Assembly: GCF_041052385.1 (NCBI RefSeq)
Contig: NZ_CP163439.1
Span: forward strand, 4,081,001 to 4,145,000
DNA from: Streptomyces sp. R28
Lineage (GTDB): Bacteria; Actinomycetota; Actinomycetes; Streptomycetales; Streptomycetaceae
Direction of reading: 5' to 3'
DNA: 64,000 nt
In this document: positions 59,528 through 64,000 of the stretch, one piece after another
How the letters are laid out: every line of letters starts with the position of its first letter
Position numbering within the stretch: the first letter of the stretch is position 1
Notes under the pieces: generated by a model
What the model saw: only the letters and a program-made list of their open reading frames with translations
What the model was told of the DNA's origin: nothing
Databases searched by the model: none
Translations under genes and position numbers: made by a program

Positions 59528-60827
59528 GACGTCCGCCGCCGGTACGCCGGGTGCCGCTTCGGGTGCCACGACCGCTGCCACGACCGGCGCCACGACGGCT
59601 GCCACGACCGGTGCCACGATCGAGCTGGAGAACCTCAGCAAGCAGTACCCGGGCAATCCCAACCCCGCCGTCGACAACGTCAACATGGAGATCAAGGCGG
59701 GCGAGATGGTCATCTTCGTCGGCCCGTCCGGGTGCGGGAAGTCGACGACGCTCAAAATGATCAACCGGCTGATCGAGCCGACCGGCGGCCGGATCCGCAT
59801 CGGCGGCGAGGACGTCACCGACATCGACCCGGTGAAGCTGCGCCGCAAGGTCGGCTACGCGATCCAGTCCGCCGGCCTCTTCCCGCACATGACGGTCGCG
59901 CAGAACATCGCGCTCGTACCGAGGATGATCGGCTGGTCGAAGGCGCGGATCGCGTCGCGGGTCGAGGAGTTGCTCGACCTGGTCGGCCTGGACCCCGGGG
60001 AGTTCCACGGCCGCTATCCGCGTCAGCTCTCCGGCGGACAACAGCAACGCGTGGGCGTGGCACGGGCGTTGGCGGCAGATCCGCCCGTTCTGCTGATGGA
60101 CGAACCGTTCGGCGCGGTCGACCCGATCACCCGTGATCATCTCCAGGACGAGTTGATCAGGCTGCAGCACGAGCTGCACAAGACGATCGTCTTCGTCACG
60201 CACGACTTCGACGAGGCGATCAAGCTCGGTGACCGTATCGCCGTTCTGCGCGAGCGGTCGCACATCGCTCAGTTCGACACCCCCGAGGCGATCCTCACCA
60301 ACCCGGCGGACGACTTCGTGTCCGGGTTCGTGGGCGCCGGGGCCGCGCTGAAGCGCCTGAACCTCACCCGCGTACGGGATGTGGAGGTCACCGACTATCC
60401 GACGGTGACCGTCGACGACCCGCTCCAGGAGATCTTCAACCGGCTCCGGTCCAGCGGCACCAACGAGATCCTGCTCCTCGACAAGCGGGGCCGGCCGTAC
60501 AAGTGGCTCAGGCGCGGCGACCTGATGCGGGCCAGGGGTTCGCTGGCGCGGGCGGGGACGCTGGTGCACGACACTGTGACCCGGGACGCCACACTGCGGG
60601 ACGCCCTGGAGGCGGTCCTCATCGACAACGCGGGGCGGGTCGCGGTGACCGGGCGGCGCGGTGAGTACACCGGTGTCGTCGACATGGAGACGCTGATGAA
60701 CTCCGTGCACGAGCTGCTGGAGGCCGACCGGCTGGAGGCGCTGGAGGCCCAGCACGAGCTGGAGGGGGCACGGGCCGACCGGACACATGCCGAGCAGGAG
60801 GGCATCGGAGGGGAGGCGAAGGCGTGA
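59520..60827 (+). CDS. Osmoprotectant ABC transporter ATP-binding protein with CBS domains (OpuCA-like)
   Basis: 435 aa. Walker A IFVGPSGCGKSTTLKMINRL, signature YPRQLSGGQQQRVGVARALA, Walker B PVLLMDEPFGAVD, H-loop FVTHDFDEA. C-terminal tandem CBS domains (VTVDDPLQEIFNRLRSSGTN and DTVTRDATLRDALEAVLIDN) as in OpuA/OpuC, where they sense ionic strength or c-di-AMP. The N-terminal about 35 residues are TTAATTGATTAATTG-like repeats without function in the family. Confidence 0.93.
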   Translation: MSETSAAGTPGAASGATTAATTGATTAATTGATIELENLSKQYPGNPNPAVDNVNMEIKAGEMVIFVGPSGCGKSTTLKMINRLIEPTGGRIRIGGEDVTDIDPVKLRRKVGYAIQSAGLFPHMTVAQNIALVPRMIGWSKARIASRVEELLDLVGLDPGEFHGRYPRQLSGGQQQRVGVARALAADPPVLLMDEPFGAVDPITRDHLQDELIRLQHELHKTIVFVTHDFDEAIKLGDRIAVLRERSHIAQFDTPEAILTNPADDFVSGFVGAGAALKRLNLTRVRDVEVTDYPTVTVDDPLQEIFNRLRSSGTNEILLLDKRGRPYKWLRRGDLMRARGSLARAGTLVHDTVTRDATLRDALEAVLIDNAGRVAVTGRRGEYTGVVDMETLMNSVHELLEADRLEALEAQHELEGARADRTHAEQEGIGGEAKA

Positions 60828-61780
60828 CTGCTCCCGAGGCTCCCAAGGCGTCCGGCGTTCAGGGGACGTCCGGGGTTCCGGAGGCGTCCGGCGCTCAAGG
60901 GACGTCCGGGGCTCCGGAGGCTTCCGGGGCTTCCGCTTCCGGGGCTTCCGGGGCTTCCGGGGCTTCCGGGGCTTCCGGGGCGACGCTCGCGGAGGACACC
61001 GGGGAGCCGGGGGACGCCCCCTCCCCCGCAGCCGCGCAGCCCCCGGCCCGGAAGGTGAGTTGGCAGAAGCTGACCGTCCTGCCGACCGTGCTGGTGGCGA
61101 TGCTGCTCGCGACCTGGCTGTGGTTCCAGCAGGCCGACCTGGACCAGGTCTCCGAGAACGCTCTGTCGAACGGCCAGGTCTCCAAGGCCCTGTGGCAGCA
61201 CATCGAACTCACGGTGATCTCCACCTTCTTCGTACTGATCATCGCGATCCCGCTGGGGATCCTGCTCACCCGGCGGGCGTTCCGGAAGGCCACCCCCGTG
61301 GCCATGGCGCTCGCCAACATGGGCCAGGCGACCCCCGCGATCGGCCTGCTCGCCCTGCTGGTGATCTGGCTGGGCATCGGCCGCAGGGCGGCCCTGATCG
61401 GCATGATCGCCTACGCCGTCCTGCCGGTGCTGTCCAACACGATCGCCGGCCTGAAGGCGAACGACCCGACACTGCTGGAGGCGGCACGCGGCATCGGCAT
61501 GTCCCCGACGGGGGTCCTGACACGGGTGGAACTCCCGCTCGCGGTCCCCCTCATCCTCGCGGGCGTGCGCACGGCCCTGGTCCTGAACGTCGGCACGGCG
61601 ACCCTGGCGGTCTTCGGCGGTGGCGGCGGCCTGGGCGTGCTGATCACGGCGGGCATCACCAACCAGCGCATGCCGGTGCTGGTACTGGGCTCGATCCTCA
61701 CGGTCGCGCTGGCCCTGCTGATGGACTGGCTGGCGTCGCTGGCGGAACTGCTGCTGCGGCCGCGGGGGTTGCAGGCATGA
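60824..61780 (+). CDS. Osmoprotectant ABC transporter permease (OpuCD-like)
   Basis: 318 aa, GTG start overlapping the ATPase stop by 4 bp. About six helices with EAA loop LLEAARGIGMSPTGVLTRVE. Unusual extension of about 78 residues at the N-terminus made of Ala/Ser/Gly repeats (ASGASGASGASGASGA), encoded by 9 and about 42 bp DNA repeats. The permease pairs with the 58880 product. Confidence 0.9.
   Translation: MTAPEAPKASGVQGTSGVPEASGAQGTSGAPEASGASASGASGASGASGASGATLAEDTGEPGDAPSPAAAQPPARKVSWQKLTVLPTVLVAMLLATWLWFQQADLDQVSENALSNGQVSKALWQHIELTVISTFFVLIIAIPLGILLTRRAFRKATPVAMALANMGQATPAIGLLALLVIWLGIGRRAALIGMIAYAVLPVLSNTIAGLKANDPTLLEAARGIGMSPTGVLTRVELPLAVPLILAGVRTALVLNVGTATLAVFGGGGGLGVLITAGITNQRMPVLVLGSILTVALALLMDWLASLAELLLRPRGLQA
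60850..60980. repeat. Ala/Ser/Gly coding repeats in permease N-terminus
   Basis: Units of CTTCCGGGG (9 bp, at about 60927-60978) and two longer near-repeats (about 42 bp, CGTCCGGCG...GGACGTCC) cover residues 10-52 of the permease. Likely slippage; also at 59560-59612 in the ATPase gene. Confidence 0.75.
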
Positions 61781-62739
61781 GGCGGCGTGCGAGCCTGCTC
61801 CTGGCAGCGGGACTACTGGCGGTGCCCTCGGGCTGCGGCCTGACCAGCGGCTCCCCCATGGCCGACGACGTGCGGCCCGGGACGATCGGGCGGGGCGAGC
61901 CGCTGAAGGGTGCCGACCTGACGGTGACGTCGAAGTCGTTCACCGAGCAGCTCATCCTCGGCGCGATCATGGGCATCGCCTTCCAGGCGGCCGGCGCGGA
62001 GGTCCTCGACCGCACCGGAATCCAGGGCTCCATCGGCAGCCGCGAGGCGGTCAGGAAGGGGGACGCGGACGCCGGGTACGAGTACACGGGCACGGCCTGG
62101 ATCACGTACCTGGGCCGCAGCGAGCCCATTCCCGACCCGCACGAGCAGTGGGAGGCGGTGCGCGAGGCCGACGCGAAGAACGGGGTGAGCTGGCTCGCGC
62201 CGTCCGCGCTGAACAACACCTACGCCCTGGCGATGAACCAGGAGAACCACAAGAAGTACGGCACGAACACGCTCTCCGACGTCGCCGCACTGTCCAAGTC
62301 CGACCCCGACGCGGTGACGCTCTGCGTGGAGGTCGAGTTCGCCAACCGGGCGGACGGGCTGCCGGGCATGCAGCAGGAGTACGGGATGAGCGTGCCGACG
62401 AAGAACATCACGCAGATGGACACCGGGATCATCTACACCCAGGCCGCGAAGGGGAGTTGCGCCTACGGCGAGGTCTTCACGACGGACGGCCGCATCAAGT
62501 CGATGAACCTCGCGGTCATGCAGGACGACAAGAAGTTCTTCCCCAACTACAACGCCGCCCCCATGATCAACTCCGACACCCTGAAGAAGTGGCCGGCGAT
62601 CGCGGACGTCCTCGACCCGATCACCAAGAAGCTGAACAACACGGTGGCCCAGGACCTGAACGCGAAGGTGGATGTGGACGGGGAGGATCCGCATCAGGTG
62701 GCGTTGGACTGGATGAAGAAGGAGGGGTTTGTAAAGTGA
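61777..62739 (+). CDS. Osmoprotectant-binding lipoprotein (OpuCC-like)
   Basis: 320 aa from ATG 61777 (overlaps previous stop by 4 bp). Signal peptide MRRRASLLLAAGLLAVPSGC with lipidated Cys20. Substrate-binding fold of the glycine betaine/choline family: VTSKSFTEQLILGAIMGIAF, GSIGSREAVRKGDADAGYEY, GTAWITYLGR. Completes the four-gene transporter. Confidence 0.93.
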   Translation: MRRRASLLLAAGLLAVPSGCGLTSGSPMADDVRPGTIGRGEPLKGADLTVTSKSFTEQLILGAIMGIAFQAAGAEVLDRTGIQGSIGSREAVRKGDADAGYEYTGTAWITYLGRSEPIPDPHEQWEAVREADAKNGVSWLAPSALNNTYALAMNQENHKKYGTNTLSDVAALSKSDPDAVTLCVEVEFANRADGLPGMQQEYGMSVPTKNITQMDTGIIYTQAAKGSCAYGEVFTTDGRIKSMNLAVMQDDKKFFPNYNAAPMINSDTLKKWPAIADVLDPITKKLNNTVAQDLNAKVDVDGEDPHQVALDWMKKEGFVK

Positions 62740-62827
62740 CGGGGCAATTGTCTCAGGCCGTTTGTTCCCCGATCACCGCCACGATTCATCCGTCAGCTCA
62801 TGAAGACGCACCACGGACGGCCCCGAC

Positions 62828-63619
62828 CTAGCAGCTCGGAACCGAGCCCTTCCCCGACTCCAGGGACTCCAGCGCGCCCACCGCCCCCTTCAGCGTGGTC
62901 ACCGGGATCAGGCGCAGGCCCTTCGGGAGTTCCGTCTTCGCGTCGGAGCACTCGTCCTTCGGGACCAGGAAGACCGTCGCCCCGTCCCGCTTGGCCGCCT
63001 GGGTCTTCAGGGACACGCCGCCGACCGCGCCGACCTTGCCGGCGGCGTCGATCGTGCCCGTACCGGCGATGGTGCGGCCGCCGGTGAGGTCGGCTCCGGC
63101 CCCGGCGCCGTTGAGCTTGTCGATGACGCCCAGGGAGAAGAGGAGACCGGCGCTGGGGCCGCCCACGTCCGCCAGCTTCAGGGTGACCTTGATGTTCTTG
63201 TCGTTCAGGTCCAGGTAGTTCAGCGCGGCCTCGGTCGCGGCGTCCTGGGACTCCTTCATCTGCTCGGTGTTGTACTTCTCGATCTCCTGGGTGCTGCGGC
63301 CGCTCGGGTAGACGGAGTCGCGCGGCATGACCGCCTTGTCCGTGCGGAACCAGGCGTCGATCACGTCGCCGAGCGTCACGTCCGTGTCGGGCGAGGTCGC
63401 CTCGATCGTCGTCATGCGCAGCTCGCCGGTCGTGTCGCGGGTCGGCGCACCGGAGATGGTGATCACCGGCTCGCCCTTGTTCTCACCCAGCACGTCCGCC
63501 GTCAGGCCGGGCTGCGTCAGCGAGAACGGCAGCGGCGCGAAGGCGGCCGTGGCGAGCAGGGCCACCACCGGCAGGGCGCAGACGGCGAGGGCCTGGGGGC
63601 GCGTGAGACGAGAGAACAC
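62828..63619 (-). CDS. Secreted Lon-type (S16) serine protease domain protein
   Basis: 263 aa. N-terminal helix ALAVCALPVVALLATAAFAP as signal/anchor. Catalytic dyad: Ser in DVGGPSAGLLFSLGVIDKLN and Lys in VGGVSLKTQAAKRDGATVFL. Resembles YlbL-type proteins, which usually have a PDZ domain before the S16 part; the region before Ser here is short, so the PDZ may be reduced. Substrate unknown. Confidence 0.85.
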   Translation of the reverse strand: MFSRLTRPQALAVCALPVVALLATAAFAPLPFSLTQPGLTADVLGENKGEPVITISGAPTRDTTGELRMTTIEATSPDTDVTLGDVIDAWFRTDKAVMPRDSVYPSGRSTQEIEKYNTEQMKESQDAATEAALNYLDLNDKNIKVTLKLADVGGPSAGLLFSLGVIDKLNGAGAGADLTGGRTIAGTGTIDAAGKVGAVGGVSLKTQAAKRDGATVFLVPKDECSDAKTELPKGLRLIPVTTLKGAVGALESLESGKGSVPSC

Positions 63620-63864
63620 GGGTTCAATCTAACGTGGCGGCGGGTTCCGGCCAGGCCCAGGTCGGAGCTGGCCACCCCTGCCCAGGCCAGCCGCCTCAGG
63701 GCGGCCGGTTCAGGGCGGCCGACTCAGGGCGGCCGACTCAGGCCAGTCGGCTCGGGCCCACCGCCTCGGGCCCGCATCTCAGGCCGCCGCCTCGGGCAGG
63801 CCCACGCCCCAGGCCTGCACGCCGCAGGCCCGCCACCTCGGACCCGCCGCCGCAGGCCCGCACC
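63620..63864. repeat. GC-rich repeat-filled intergenic region
   Basis: Runs of GGCGGCCG(A/G)(C/T)TCAG (63690-63750) and short CAGGCC/GGGCCC/CCTCGG words fill the gap between the S16 protein gene and the enolase-superfamily gene. No ORF with RBS found. Probably slippage-prone filler. Confidence 0.6.
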
Positions 63865-64000
63865 TCAGGCCCCGTACAGCTCTCGCCGTTCCTTGGTGAA
63901 GCGCCGCAGTGCGCCCGGCAGCGGCGCCACCCCGATGCCCGGCGACCTCGGGACCGGCAGATGGCCGTCGACCAGCACGAACGGCTCCGTGATGTCCTCG
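63865..64000 (-). CDS. Enolase-superfamily (mandelate racemase/muconate lactonizing) protein, C-terminus only
   Basis: The last 45 codons are in the window and the rest lies to the right. The visible part reads EDITEPFVLVDGHLPVPRSP, then GIGVAPLPGALRRF near the end, typical of the C-terminal closing segment of mandelate-racemase/MLE enzymes (PGxGxx pattern). Reaction not assignable from this piece. Confidence 0.7.
   Translation of the reverse strand, partial: EDITEPFVLVDGHLPVPRSPGIGVAPLPGALRRFTKERRELYGA

Noticed and set aside
60990..61040. Another copy of the CGGGGG/TGGGGGTnTCCCCCA element in the OpuCD-like gene
   Set aside because: GGGGGACGCCCCCTCCCCC resembles it in composition, but lacks the palindrome centre and the tail.

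Overview
The window looks like a chromosomal segment of a Streptomyces species. The DNA is very GC-rich with GC-biased third codon positions, GTG starts are frequent, and lineage markers are present: two SsgA-like sporulation proteins, a SARP regulator, DUF445, DUF1707, DUF2017 and DUF3618 proteins, a class E sortase substrate (LAxTG) and DasR-type operators. From memory, the gene order from about 26 kb rightward (penicillin-binding protein, GroES-like, bcp, tRNA-Leu, rdgB, rph, nagF/nagE1/nagE2, mec-cysO-cysM, permease, DUF2017, clpS, pncB, pncA, secreted M6 protease, RDD proteins, ssgG, FAD oxidase, hpd, Lrp) matches the SCO2897-SCO2930 stretch of S. coelicolor. This was recalled, not searched.

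Layout. 0-26 kb is more accessory: two lipoproteins; an ECF sigma factor fused to a zinc-finger anti-sigma-like domain and membrane helices; an SsgA-like protein; an Lrp regulator divergent from a methyltransferase; a secreted cutinase/PE-PPE-like protein; a large HTH-NACHT-membrane STAND protein; a LuxR-HTH/SARP protein with a repeat-rich tail and a coupled DUF6585-like gene; small membrane proteins; a luciferase-like oxidoreductase; a Tat-exported, sortase-anchored alginate-lyase-like protein; an MFS transporter; DUF445; an SGNH hydrolase; DUF1707; and an ABC-2 exporter operon. 26-38 kb holds a bifunctional penicillin-binding protein, a broken SMR exporter, housekeeping genes, tRNA-Leu(UAG) and the N-acetylglucosamine PTS genes with three dre sites, followed by an IS30-family element lodged in a terminator. 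37-46 kb has an MBL hydrolase, a membrane-anchored MazF-like protein, the mec/cysO/cysM cysteine pathway with an unannotated cysteine-rich leader peptide, an amino-acid permease, clpS, and NAD salvage (pncB, pncA). 46-64 kb has a secreted M6 metalloprotease, RDD membrane proteins, ssgG, a glycolate-oxidase-like enzyme, a TPR protein, a TagC-like propeller, 4-hydroxyphenylpyruvate dioxygenase with a divergent Lrp regulator, an OpuC-type osmoprotectant ABC transporter, a Lon-type secreted protease, and the C-terminus of an enolase-superfamily enzyme.

No clearly new multi-gene system was found. The most interesting structures are small mobile or repeat elements: a family of about 33 bp palindromic inserts found in three coding regions, one of which breaks the SMR gene; a 208 bp element with perfect 23 bp terminal inverted repeats that supplies the start region of the DUF2017 gene; and the IS30 copy splitting a terminator hairpin. 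Next come the Cys leader peptide upstream of cysO-cysM, the sigma/anti-sigma fusion, the HTH-NACHT-membrane protein and the orphan membrane MazF. All domain calls are by eye, without database searches.
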